64,000 nt of DNA, from the NCBI GenBank assembly GCA_000149265.1, contig CH001811.1, forward strand, positions 422,881-486,880, in the 5' to 3' direction. Position 1 is the first letter of the stretch. Each line of letters starts with the position of its first letter. Both the position numbers and the translations under genes were made by a program. Shown one piece after another: positions 1 through 11,400 of the stretch. The notes beneath the pieces are model-generated. The model was not told the origin of the DNA and ran no database searches. It saw only the letters and a program-made list of their open reading frames with translations. This stretch comes from Ciona savignyi. Lineage: Eukaryota; Chordata; Ascidiacea; Phlebobranchia; Cionidae.

Positions 1-364
1 GAGTAAGCCATAAATATTCGAAATAGTTCTAATCTTTGGAATCTACGGGCGTCGGTAGACATCTAAGTGTCAACTTAGTTCTTTACATTGTGTGTACCGT
101 TGTGGTGTTGCGTGGGTGACACAATTCACATCCTGTCTGTACCAACAATGTACACCACATTTTGTCATTACTTTAAGCGACCAAAGATGACAAATTGACT
201 TATTAACGATTTTTAATAAGTATCAGTAACACACAAAGTCATAGTCTACTTTCCAAAACAGTTTATCTTAATCTAAAGTAAGTTAAAGAAAAAATATTTC
301 TCTTGTGCCATTTATTTTTAATCGCAAAACGTGTTACCAGGTATAAAATCTTACCACAGGATAC
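1..364. other. AT-rich stretch, nothing recognised
   Basis: No open frame with coding character, no RNA gene and no repeat shared with the rest of the window was seen here. Confidence 0.5.
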
Positions 365-745
365 AGTTTAGTTTAGTTTATTCATTTTTTGCCCCAGTTT
401 TTAAAAATGGCAAACGAATATAATCACGATACAGGAACGGGAAAAGACGGCAAAACGAACAGTCGTTAGAACACGTCAGTAAAAAAAAAGGATATAAATT
501 AATGAATATAGCGGACGCGGCCGCCAAACCTAGGTAAATGAACAATATTTAGCAATCGAAATTTAATTAAGACTAAACGATTTAGAGCCCTGAAGAAGAG
601 TGTGCGTTAAAGCGCGACCAGTACAGTGGGGGAGCCGGCTTTAGGAGAAGGTGTGGCCCGAAAGCATGGACCAGAGTGGAAAAAGAAAAACCCCCTAAAA
701 TGAAATTCCACTAATGTCAGATGACACTATTAGTTTCAAGCACAC
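365..745 (+). repeat. Dispersed repeat R1, longest copy
   Basis: This segment matches 31255-31590 over almost its whole length and 7868-7985 and 40615-40790 over its first half. Shared landmarks are GTTTAGTTTATT at the start, AACAGTCGTTAGAACAC in the middle, a GGCCGCNAAACC block, and a GC-richer end containing TTTAGGAGAAGG and GTGGCCCG followed by an A-rich run. I do not recognise the family; no open frame, terminal inverted repeat or tRNA-like A/B box was found. Confidence 0.7.
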
Positions 746-1042
746 TTACCGGGGCATATTTACATTAAATATTGTTATTATAACACACAAATTGCATAAC
801 ATTAATGCATTTGATTTATTACTTATTTAGGAGTGTGAAAAAGAAGCACTACATTAGTGCACCATAAATAACAAAACAAAAGAACAAAACAAACAAAATG
901 TTAAAGTAAATAAATAAGAAATAATAATAAATAGATAAATAAATAGCAAGCCAAAAAAGGGTTGCTAGAAAATGAAAAATACAAAAGGTTGCAGCAAGCA
1001 TCCGATTATATCAATGAAAATTGGTTGTGACATGATAGTGTA

Positions 1043-1177
1043 TTATTGAATGCCATCTTCATCTAGGTCTCTAGGATCACACCGCCAACTCTCGAACAGT
1101 AAATTTGAGGAGGAGGAGCCACGCAAGAAAAAACGGACGACCTTCTCCTCGTAGATGAAATTACCGTGTCCGGATAT
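1043..1177 (-). CDS. Possible 3'-terminal exon of an unrecognised gene
   Basis: On the minus strand an acceptor (TTGTTCCAG) at 1178-1180 opens a 44-residue frame ending in TAA at 1043-1045. The peptide starts ISGHGNFIYEEKVV and ends FESWRCDPRDLDEDGIQ; it is acidic at the end, rich in charged residues and clearly less AT-biased than its surroundings, which is why it is kept. I do not recognise the protein. Upstream exons were not found; if real they would lie beyond the LINE at 1740-5920, which would then sit in an intron. It could be a chance frame. Confidence 0.3.
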   Translation of the reverse strand: MSGHGNFIYEEKVVRFFLRGSSSSNLLFESWRCDPRDLDEDGIQ

Positions 1178-1727
1178 CTGGAACAATAATGTCTTGGCAG
1201 TATGGTTGTAAAAATGCTTCAAGACATTAGAGAAATAGAAAAGTAGATAGAAATAAAAAGAGATCAGGGGACAGGGTGTGTTGTGCACAGATGGTGAAAG
1301 ATATTTTATACACCAAAAACAAGTAAAACTACTGAAGTGATAAGCTTTAAAATACAGAACTCTGTTAGGGCCGGCAAAAACTATTTCACAGAAAAACAAA
1401 ACCAAATGTGCCCACGGCTTACCAAGTAACAGAGAATACTGTAAAAAACATCATCATAAATAAAACTTGTGTTTGTGTAGGCAAATCAATATTGTTAACA
1501 TGCAAAGAAAGTCAAGACTGTGATTTAATTTGGTGATCATAATTTAAAAACAATAAAATTTGGAAACTAGTCATGCATGTGATTTTATTAGGGAAATGTG
1601 AAAACAAGTCAACGAAAATGCATGCATGTGTAAAATATATGCAAAACTTGAAGATAGATAAGGTAAAGAAGTAAATTTGAGTTTATTAGGGCAAGAGGTC
1701 CATGAAATTTTAAAATGGCAAAGGAGA

Positions 1728-1768
<41 letters not shown>

Positions 1769-1803
1769 TAATAATAATAACGATAATGTTATATTAATGG
1801 AAA

Positions 1804-2211
1804 CTAGGGAAGCGGATGAGGGTCTTCCAAGAGGTGTTGTTTAACAACTTTGGTAAACTTTTTAAGCGATTTAATCTCGCGAATGTTGTTCGGTAACTGT
1901 TGCCAAAACTTTGGTCCTATGTATTTCAGGGATTGTTGGGATAGGGATTTGTTACAAAAGGGAATTAAAAATTGGGAATTGCTTCTTGTTTTCATTGTAG
2001 TTTTAGGTTTGTTCGGTATGCAATTGTGGAGAGCAGGTGGAAGTGTGTTGTTATGGCATTTGTGCATTATGGATAATATTTCTAATTTGTGCATGTCATG
2101 AATTGTTAACAGTCCATGTTGTCTCATTATAGAAACTGTATTTTCACGTTTACCAAGGTTAAATATTAGGCGAATGAACTTATTGCACACTCGCTGTAAT
2201 TTGGTTAGCAT
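1804..2211 (-). pseudogene. C-terminal part of LINE ORF2 in a third frame
   Basis: A 135-residue frame (LQRVCNKFIRLIFN, MRQHGLLTIHDMHKLEIL, then QLPNNIREIKSLKKF) with the typical tail following the reverse transcriptase thumb of CR1/L2-type elements. It is separated from the main ORF2 frame by two frameshifts in 2212-2510, where the intervening coding sequence can still be followed in another frame. It ends at TAG 1804-1806, just before the short-repeat 3' tail of the element. Confidence 0.85.
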
Positions 2212-2483
2212 TTGATTATTACCATAACACCAGGTGCGATATGCAATAGTGAATGTGACTTAGTATTAGTGAGTGGTATAATGTAAGAAGTGAGGGTTGG
2301 TCAACAAGGGGTTTTATTTTACGTACCATGAGTAAATTAGTGTTAAGTTTCTTATGAAGTATTTGCATGTGTGGTTTCCAAGAAAGGTTGTCATTTAAAG
2401 TTAGACCAAGGAATTTAAAGCTGTTGACTTGTTCAATTTTATAGTTATTTATTGAAATGAGAGGTGGTGGTAACGAAGTAGAT

Positions 2484-5147
2484 TTAGTGGAGTTGGAAAA
2501 AGTACATGTATTTTGTTTTATCAGTGTTAAGAACCAGTTTGTTGCTGGAAAGCCATGTGTATAATCTGTCTAGATCCGCATTGGCATTATCACAGGTAAT
2601 GGATTGGTTGCGGCCAGGGGTAAAAATGGTGGTGTCATCTGCAAACATGATGGCTTTGCTATGGGTTAGGCAATTTGGCAAGTCATTGATATATATAAGG
2701 AATAGTAAAGGACCTAGAATGGATCCCTGAGGAACTCCTAATTTAACTGGGTTCAGGTTGGAAGATAGAGTTCCATTAAAATCAACAATTTGTTGTCGGT
2801 TTGATAAATAACTGGTGAACCAATCCAGTGCTACACCCCGGATGCCATAATGAGACATTTTGTTAAGCAAAATGTCATGATCAATGGTGTCGAATGCTTT
2901 TGACAGGTCTAAAAAAACACCAATAACAGATTTTTTATTTTCCAAATGATCAGATATTATATTAACCAGAAGATTGCTAGCATGGCTAGTTGAATGAGCT
3001 TTCCTAAATCCAAATTGATTGTTATGAAGTACATTATTGTGACTTAAGAAAGAGTGGGTTCTGTTGTACATTAATTTTTCTATTATTTTAGAAAATGAAG
3101 GAAGTAGACTAATCGGTCGGTAGTTATTTATCAATGAGTGCTTGCCTTTTTTAAACACTGGGATGACTTTTGCAATTTTGAAGTCATTTATAAATTTTCC
3201 TGATAGTAAGGATAGGTTAAATATATAAGATAGTACCTGTAATATATTGACTGGTGTGGATTTTACAACCTTTGAGGGGATGTGATCTAAGCCGCTGCTG
3301 GATTTAGATTTTAAGTCCAGTATTATTGTTTTAATCTCATGTGGACTAGTGGGGAATATATACATGGTGGAAGATGATTGGGATTTTAGGTAATCTGTGT
3401 GGTGTGAGGTGGATGGTGGAATCCGGTTTACCAACTCAGTTGCAACATTTGAAAAATGATCATTAAAGTGATTAGCAATGTGTATTGGGTTGCTGGTAGA
3501 TAATCCATCAATTTCAAATGACTTCGAAATTTGTGGTTTAGATTTCCCGAGTAGTTCATTTATAGTCCTCCATGTAGCCTTTATGTTATTTCTGTTAGTC
3601 TTGAAAATTTTTCTGTACTGACATTTTTTTGCAGCTTGGATTTTGTGATAGTACAAGTTTCGAGCTTTATTGTATTCCAATTTGGAAGAGACTGTTCTTT
3701 TCAGTATATATTTTTTGTATAGTTTTTGTTTAATTTTATTTAATTCCTTTACTTCTTCATTGAACCACTTTAAGTGGTATTTAGGTGCTTTGTTGGATAC
3801 TAGTGGAAAGCTATTTTCAAACTCTGTATTGTATTGCTCAATTAGGTTGGAATATGCAAGGTTGGGTTCTGATTCACAAAATATATTGTCCGTGTTAAGA
3901 TGTTGTAGGTTGTTGTTAAATGAGACTATATTTGCATCACTGAAAGATCTCGAGCTAGATTGAGATCTATTAGATTTGCTATTGTTTTCTGAATCAGGCC
4001 TCAGTGCCAGTATAACTGGTAAATGGTCAGATAATGTATCTGTTAGAATGCAAGCTTTTACTAATGGAGGTTTAATAGTGGTCCAAATATGATCAATTGC
4101 AGTTGCACCTGAGTCTGTAAACCGGGTTGGTTTGTTAATGATTGATTCATAGCAGAAGTCCTGCATTGTATTAGTGAAATCAGTGACAGTGTTATTGTTA
4201 ATATTGAGAAGGTCATAATTAAAATCCCCAACTATAATACAGTTACAGTTTCGGTTGTCAATTTTCTCAAGTGATTCTGATAATTTGTGCATAAAGACTG
4301 AATTTGATTGTTTATCCAGTTTTGGAGACCTATAGATAACACCGCAGATTAACGATGATTTAGAGTTGGGTTTCATGTGTGGTGTTAAAGTGGGAAAAAC
4401 TACAAATAGTGATTCAAAAACTTTCTCCTCCATAATAGAAATACAGTCCTTAATTTGAAACTCCAAATGAGAACGAATGTACATTCCCACCCCCCCGCCC
4501 CTAGATTTAGATCGGCTATTACCTACAAAAACATAGCCAGGTAAATTTGAGTAGTGACCGCTACAATTATCAACTATCCATGTTTCTGTAATGGCAATTA
4601 CTTCCGGTTTGAACTGTAGGGATGCAACTAATGCCTCTAGTTTGGTAAAGTTGTTTGGGTTGGCCAGTGATCTAATATTAAGACTTAAAATTGTTAAGCC
4701 TTGGTGCTTTTCAAATAAAAAAGATTTACATTGGTTGGTATTGACATATGATTCTGGGCACCTAATGGAAGTCAACTCATCCTCTTCATCTAGCATATTT
4801 TCATTTAAATTATCAAAAAAGTTATTTAATTTTTCTGGGTCGAGGGTCAAGCGGGTTACTTGGTCAGGGGTGGTTTGAGAGGAGGAGATGGAAAGTAAAG
4901 AAGAAAGTTCCAGATCGGGAATATTCGAGAATGGAAGGCACGGTGGATTTTGGCAGTTATCACAAAACCATTTGTGGTGTAAAGTTGTGACATTCTTTTT
5001 AATATTTAACTGTTGCTTTGGTGGTGTTGGCAAGCATTTGCAATGAAAATTTGCGTTACAATTGTCACAGTAAATAAAGTTTTGATTTACACGGATTGTC
5101 TTGCTGCAGTTTAAACAGGCATTCTTTCTTATGGATATGGTTTGCAT
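2484..5147 (-). pseudogene. LINE ORF2: PHD-like finger, endonuclease and reverse transcriptase, frameshifted
   Basis: An 887-residue frame. Residues 11-65 carry a C4HC3 zinc-finger pattern (CLNC, CDNC, H, C, then CDNC) like a PHD finger. Residues about 150-385 are an APE-type endonuclease (LTILSLNIRSL, ITETWI, GVIYRSP, GDFNYDLL, SDHLPV). Residues about 590-870 are reverse transcriptase (NNYRPISLLPSFSKIIEKLM, FLDLSKAFDTIDHDIL, GVPQGSILGPLLF, catalytic FADD). The frame ends early just after the TKYM motif; the sequence continues coding in a second frame, which fits one extra T in a T-run near 2500, and shifts again near 2225. The domains up to the first shift are intact. Confidence 0.9.
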
Positions 5148-5215
5148 AATAAGGAGCTAGGATTTATACTGGGCATAGTGCAAAAATATGGCACTGAAAT
5201 TGACAAATGATTAAA

Positions 5216-5899
5216 TTATTTAGACCTAGCAAGGATAGAAGATATATCACTTAATCTATGTATAACTCGCCTTGTGTTTTGGTGTACAGTGAATATGACC
5301 CCATTGTTGGTCCAAACGCTTCGAAAGCCAAATGCCTCTCTGGCTTTCTCCACGATTCGGAGCCGCCGCAGGGTCAGTGATTCTGTCATCGACATCCCCG
5401 TCCCCTTCAGGTGTTTCTTGGAGTCGTACACATCGTTCCTCACCATCCGTTGTACAAACTTCACGATTATAGGTGTGGAGTCCCTTTTCGATGGTAGCAC
5501 GTGTGCGATGTCGATTGCTGCCTTTGAAATGGTATATGGCAGTTTAAGGCGGTTTAGAATGGATAGCACATAACTTAAGAAATTGTCTTGGGGAATTCTT
5601 TTGCAGCCATGAATAATAAGACAGTTCCTCCTGCCATACTGCTCCAAGTTGTCAAGTCGCTCGTCTGTGTCTCTAACCACAGCCTTTAGATCTTTTAGGG
5701 AGGCTTCCAGATCGTTCAGCGACTTCCGAATCTCCTGCAGTTCTTTCGGATGAGAAGAATCTGAAACAGGAACAGTAGGAGCAGTATCTGTCCTTAAATT
5801 GCAATTGGACTCATACTTATCTTGTTTACTTTTAATTTGAGCTAGTGCGGTGTCCAATTCCTCCAACTTCTTCATAAGTGCAGATTCCATTGTATTCAT
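5216..5899 (-). CDS. LINE ORF1 protein (coiled coil plus RNA-binding-like region)
   Basis: An intact 227-residue frame. Residues 1-90 are heptad-rich and predicted coiled coil (LEELDTALAQIKSK, then KELQEIRKSLNDLEASLKDL). The motif DNLEQYGRRNCL near residue 87 is the usual ORF1p hallmark linking the coiled coil to an RRM-like domain, which continues with DIAHVLP and PIIVKFVQR. ORF1 proteins of this kind trimerise and bind the element's RNA. It ends 68 bases before ORF2. The frame looks undamaged although ORF2 is broken. Autonomous activity is not expected. Confidence 0.85.
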   Translation of the reverse strand: MNTMESALMKKLEELDTALAQIKSKQDKYESNCNLRTDTAPTVPVSDSSHPKELQEIRKSLNDLEASLKDLKAVVRDTDERLDNLEQYGRRNCLIIHGCKRIPQDNFLSYVLSILNRLKLPYTISKAAIDIAHVLPSKRDSTPIIVKFVQRMVRNDVYDSKKHLKGTGMSMTESLTLRRLRIVEKAREAFGFRSVWTNNGVIFTVHQNTRRVIHRLSDISSILARSK

Positions 5900-5929
5900 A
5901 TTTCTTGCTTGTCAGAGAGTTCACTTTCA

Positions 5930-6826
5930 GCACGGTATCAGAAGATTTAATAAATATGCCTAGTTATTTGAAAAATCCTATTCGCTCATGCAACCTTATT
6001 CAAATAGAATCCACAGAGTTCATTTCCTGGCCACAGTTCCAGTCACAATGCAACACAAATGTTAAACTGGTTTAACCTTGTACATAACGCATATATGTGT
6101 CATTGGTTTTAAAACAACGAAATGGATTATTAAGAACAGTGTAAATTGTAACAAGTTTTTGTTATTTTATCCTTCATTCGCTTAAAAATACAAATAAGAC
6201 GGTTTCACCAGTTGTTAGGAAAAATGGACGTACTCCAAAATAAACACAATAAATGATTAGTTAGGGTTTAAGCTATTTAATTATTTACAATACAAAACAA
6301 GTATTAAAACAGATAACTTTAACTTTCGTTAAAGTACTGGTAAAGGAATGGTGTATCGCCTCTGCGGGGTGCGGTGTTGATTTTACTCCTACATGTTATT
6401 TCCCTATAAGTAATACGTGATCATTACAACGGCATTAATGTAGAGCATACATTTCCCGGCACACGAATCTTTCTTGTGTTACATGAACGTTCACTGCAGA
6501 CACGACGCACAATATAGTGGCGACTTCTTTATCCGGAACGAAGGCGTCGTTAACGATTCCGTTTGTATGCATTTCGTGGTTTTCGCGTTTAGCCTTTTTC
6601 TTTTGTGGGTTTCGATCCCACGGCCGCCTTTCTCGGGATAACTCCTTAAAATATTATATATTTTCGGTATGATAACTCTCTTCGACTGTATAAAGTCGCC
6701 AGAAGGAAACTTCTAACAAATGGCAAAGTTTCATTGCGTTTCCACTGCCAACTTAAGCGATTTTAAAGAATGTTTGGAAAAAACATTTTTTAGGAAATAC
6801 AAATGTAACATGGATAATATTTAAAG
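5930..6826. other. Intergenic AT-rich stretch
   Basis: No gene seen. A short tRNA T-arm-like string at about 6607-6630 has no matching D-arm or acceptor stem upstream and is not called. Confidence 0.5.
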
Positions 6827-7121
6827 TCGACAAATTAGTCTGTTGGTTAAGTGCGTCGCGCCTTTCAGCCGAAGGGTTGCAGGTACGAAACTGGTCGTTC
6901 ACTAGTAAGTTATGTCCTTGGGCAAGCTACTTGTCATTGCCTGAACTCAGTAGATTAATGTGTTCTACCAAGTTAAAAGAACGTGGGAATCATACACAAC
7001 ACACTGCAATAGCTCCGGTAACTCAACAGTGGGCGCGAGGTGATCTGACGATTGCCCGTGTGTTAACCCCCTTGGTTTTCCCATTCACGGGGATAAACAT
7101 GAATATATCACCCTATCCTTG
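6827..7121 (+). repeat. tRNA-derived SINE (family S), near full length
   Basis: The left end resembles a tRNA with an A-box-like GTTGGTTAAG and a degenerate B box (GGTTGCAGGTACGAAACTGG). The middle has CACTGCAATAGCTCCGGTAAC and the right end has GTTAACCCCCTTGGTTTTCC then GGGATAAACATGAATAT and a (ATCCT)n-type tail. About 20 copies occur in this window in both orientations. Confidence 0.85.
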
Positions 7122-7558
7122 CATACAATTTTTATGTTTTGCCTGAGTCGATTGTAATAATACTTTTTGTTCCATGCGGCCAATTATAATTTGTAAATTA
7201 GTATCTGCAGTAATCTTTAAATTTGTTTGTAATTTGGACTTTAATTAATAATATGCATGTATGACTTAGTAACTGTTCTATTTAAATAAGGGCTAATGGT
7301 AAAAATCACCCTAGAATTCGTTAATCGTCGTAAATCTTTGACGTAAACCGTTAATCAGTACGTATTGTGTTGTTACTGTTGAAAGGATAAATAAAAGAAC
7401 CGTGGAAACTATTGTGTGTTGGCTAATGAATACGTTTAGACTTGAAGCCACTTTAAACAAGGCTTCCAGCCGAAAATTGAAGTTGCACGTCCTGGGTCGG
7501 AACTATGGAACAATCGCTGGTCTTTATTACCCTTAGCAGCAACGTAAAGGCTGTAGGA

Positions 7559-7738
7559 CAGTGGTTCTCAACTATTTAACTCATGGACTATTTTCAAGCT
7601 GACCTAAATATACGCAGACTATGGGTATGAAAAATAGAGTTTCCATAATTTTCACCTAACAATATCAACTGTGCGAGCGGACTCGTCCAGGCCCTTCTAT
7701 GGACTCAAGAGTCCACGGACTCGGGTTGAAAAACACTT
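7559..7738. mobile_element. hAT-like non-autonomous element (MITE)
   Basis: It starts CAGTGGTTCTCAAC and ends GTTGAAAAACACTT, an imperfect terminal inverted repeat of the form typical of hAT transposons. About 180 bp, no open frame. The flanking 8-mers are only partly alike, so the target duplication is eroded or my end points are off by a few bases. Confidence 0.5.
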
Positions 7739-7867
7739 CTATATATACGGTCACCGTATCTAGATTGTTAACCAGACCCTACATAAACCTTTAGCAATAT
7801 TTTCTCTATTGTTTGCTGAAAGTCTAATGTACATTTCATTCTATACGTGATTTTCACTTCTTTATCT

Positions 7868-7985
7868 TGAGAACACGGGACAAAAACGGCAAACGGCATT
7901 CTTCGTTAAAACACTTCTATTAGATAATTTATTATTAGACAGGCGTGGTCGACAAACCTAATCAATTACGTAAAAACAGTATTTA
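7868..7985 (+). repeat. Dispersed repeat R1, partial copy
   Basis: It shares the ACAAAAACGGCAAAC, CGTTAAAACACTTCTA and CGTGGTCGACAAACCTAA blocks with the copies at 365 and 31255, and lacks the GC-rich 3' part. Confidence 0.55.
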
Positions 7986-8028
7986 AATCAAAATTACTAC
8001 ATTTATAACGCGGATCCTTTTTGTATAG

Positions 8029-8160
8029 CCCGTTAATCCACTGGTTCAGGCGATGTCAGTTAAGTGGTTAATGCAGAATAACAACCCATTATCTAGCAAC
8101 CAGTTCTAATCCAACGTTTCGTTTAAAAGACGACGCAATGTTCCACCAAACTTTTAGCTA
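8029..8160 (-). repeat. SINE family S, partial
   Basis: Diverged left half on the minus strand (CCACTGGTTCAGGCGATGTC to CGTTTAAAAGACGACGCA). The remainder is absent. Confidence 0.55.
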
Positions 8161-8492
8161 AAAACTCCAACACGGGCATACATAGATAAAATAAATCCAA
8201 CGCCGTATCCAGTTATCGGGTGGAATACATACGTTAAAAGATCGGTTGAAACATTTACTTTTGGTTTCAAGTGATTAATATTAATTGATAAAGGAGGAAT
8301 CTCTACGAACATCCGTACTACTTTATTAGTTTGTCGACAATTTTTCTCAGTACAGAAACCCGACATAGGGAACCCAATTGTTCTGCATAAAGAAATATAG
8401 AGCGGGCAATCAAAGGGTGTTTAAATATAGTGGCGGTTGACACGTGCTTGACACCTTATCATATTGAGCGCACTTTATAGTACAACAAATTA

Positions 8493-11400
8493 CTAAAGTC
8501 TTTTAGATGTCACAAAAATGTTCGCATCTTGCTGTGATGGCTCCGCGGTATTAAGTTCGACCATGGTCACTGTTGGGTCCAGCTCAGGAACACTGAAGCG
8601 AAAGAACTTGCGAACTTTTTCAGGAAAACATTCGTTGTCTAAAATCGGAACAAATATATTCGGGTCCGTGTCCTCAGGTTTTATCGGTCCTGTAAAAAGA
8701 AATTCAGTTAGTAATTGGATAGTACAATCATGTTTATCACCGTGTATATTGTAATTTACGAAAGGGACGTTATTACACCGGCGATGGTCAGATTACCTCG
8801 CGCCGTCGCTATTTCATTCGTCAGATCACAACCACCGTCGCTATTGCAGTGTATTGTGTATGATTTACACGTTTCTTTAATTTTTGTTAGAACCCATTAA
8901 ACCACTGGGTTCATACAATGTCCGGTAAATGCCATGCATAAGCACACAACCAACCAGCTTATAAAGACCAGTTTAGAATATGCAACTATACTGGCTGAAT
9001 GGCTACACACTGATCCACAAACATATTCGCATGGACAACGTACAAAACTAGGTAGCATTGAGTGACACAGGTAAGATTCTTTAAATCATGCGAAAAATTG
9101 TTCCTAATTGGCCAAAATTTGTAAAAGGTACATCGTAAGTACTTGCCTGTTAAACACGACACCAGAAGACCAACAAAAATAGTAACTAATACACCAATGG
9201 GGGAATAATACATGTGAGAGAGCGCGTATAAACTGTTGTAGTGTTTCTCCCTGCAAAAAGTTAACTAGTTGGCTGAAGATTAAGCGTCAATGGGTTAGGA
9301 TGGGATAAGATATTCATGTTTATCTCGATGAATGAGAAGACGCAAGGGGCGTTTTCACACTGGCCATCTTCAGATAACCCCCCAATTACGTAAGAAAGCG
9401 TTTTTACACGGGTAATCGTCTGATTACCTCGCGCCCACTGTCGGGTTACCGGAGCTGTAGTGTGTTGCGAGAAGGATTGGGGCGTTCCTTTCATTTTGGT
9501 AGAACTTATTAAATCCAGTGGATTCAGGCAATTGTGGTTAAGGTCCATTACGTGCTTTGCCTACTAACCAAACCGACCAGCTAGCGACCAGTTTTACAGG
9601 GCTTCGTTTAAAAGGCAACGCACGTACAACCACCTGCTCCGGTTTTAGAATTTATCTTTTTTCGTCCCGGGTTGATCATTATACAGGGCTCTAACCGTTG
9701 TTGAATCGATCTATAGTATATATATTGACTGTGCAAGATATGTAAAGAAATAAATGAACAAACGTACAGCAATAACATCTTTAACTAATCAAACCAACAA
9801 GTATAAAAATCAACTTGATAAGTATTACTCTAATTATTTTTTAAAATAAAAAACTTTATTTCTGACGTCGAGCTGTTAATCCCACGATATTAAAATGGTA
9901 TTGGCAACTGTTTTTATGACTATGTGGATACTTACTCAACATTTCCAGAAAGGGTGGTTACCGCCGACGAAGCATTATTTTCTAGGAATGTTGAGTTTCC
10001 AAAAACGTCAAAACTGGGACTTGCGGTTTGGTTTAAGCTTATCGTCGCAACGCATTCATCTGTTGAGGTGGGAAGTCGTCGTATCGTGGCAGGATCTTTG
10101 CCGTATATCAGTCCGCCCACCGATATCCAAAACGTGATAGCGGTACCAACAATTTGACCGACTAATGCTCCCTATAACACGGGATAGATTATTCCTGTTT
10201 TACCAATGTGAATCGGGTAACGTATGATTGTTTTAATGCGGAAAATCGTGAGATTTCCTCGTGCTCAACATGATTTAGGGTGGTATACAGAACCTCGCTA
10301 AATCGTAATTCTGGATTAAGGGAGGGTAAAATTGGTATGCAAAAAGCTCGCTTAAGCCGAATTCCGGATCAGCAAACCTGAGATGCGAGGCATGCCACCC
10401 TAAGAGATTTATAGCTATTGGGTAATACCTTCTAACCCACTGGTTCTCGGCTATATGTACTCATGTACACAAATGACTGAACCAGCCTTTAGTATCGATG
10501 CTTTACTCTTCAGTTAAATAAACGACATACTAACAAAATACTGTCGGTAAATCTTGCATAACCAAATATTATGATCACCTTGCTGTTACACCATGGAAGA
10601 AAAAGGCCAAGCGTGAAAACCCCGAGAATAGGTCCGCCACATGCACCTCGAAATGTGATCACCAAAGAAAGCGCTGTGCTGCCGGTTTCCGACCAGATGT
10701 ACGCGGTGACTGCCAAAAGCACACCAACGACGACTCCTTAAAAATCTAGATATTACTTATTCATTCGAAATTTATGGTAGGCTTTAAACCTTAAATTTTT
10801 TTTTATTTAGATGTGGGTTATTGGCCTAAAATCTTAAACACTACTCGTTCCAAATTTAAACGCTACTTATTTCGAATGTAGGGTATAGGCCTGGCATGTT
10901 AGAAAGGTCCAGCACATATTGTAGCTTAATTAGAAAAAAAACAGGTTCGATTAAATAATACCAGGATTAGTTTTACGAATATAATCAACGAAGTCCATAA
11001 GAGGCCAAACCTGATAATTTACTGATTGCTAACTGCTTTGTTCCCGACAAGTTAGGCACACAGGGTAACACGAAGTCTTGCAAAATCATTGAAGACACCG
11101 AATTAATTCCGGACGAAACTGAACTGTGTTAAGAAAGTGTAAAAATAGGTTTATCCCAATGCAGTGGAAAATCAAGGGGGTTATCACATGGAAAATCATC
11201 AAATTACTTTGCGCCCAATGTCGGGTTACCTATTGGTGTGTGTTTTGCATGGTTAAGACGTTCCTTCAATTCTGGAAGAACCCATTAAACTCAGTGAAAG
11301 AGTCAATGTCTTCAGAGCGCAATAGCATACTAAAGGACACATCCGACTAGCTAGCTAACAGTTCGAACCTACAACCTTTCAGTTAAAAGCAGACACTCTA

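Larger units (their letters stand above)
1740..5920 (-). mobile_element. CR1/L2-type non-LTR retrotransposon (LINE), inactivated
   Basis: On the minus strand, ORF1 (5899-5216) is followed after 68 bases by ORF2 (5147-2484) with endonuclease and reverse transcriptase domains, then by a C-terminal fragment in another frame (2211-1804). The 3' end is a TTATTATTATTAG-type tail next to a long homopolymer run (T then A on the plus strand, about 1731-1767). The two-ORF layout, a coiled-coil ORF1 with an RRM-like second half and an APE-type endonuclease are typical of the CR1/L2/Jockey group. No target-site duplication could be fixed. At least two frameshifts in ORF2 make this copy dead. Confidence 0.9.

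Noticed and set aside
1404-1440. 16-nt micro-exon bounded by TTTTTTACAG and GTAAGCC on the minus strand
   Set aside because: It cannot be placed in a reading frame without upstream exons.
6600-6635. Possible tRNA 3' half (GTGGGTTTCGATCCCAC)
   Set aside because: No matching acceptor 5' strand, D-arm or anticodon arm upstream.
10150-10510. Further SINE-like fragments
   Set aside because: Similarity to family S is limited to scattered 8-10-mers; not distinguishable from chance.
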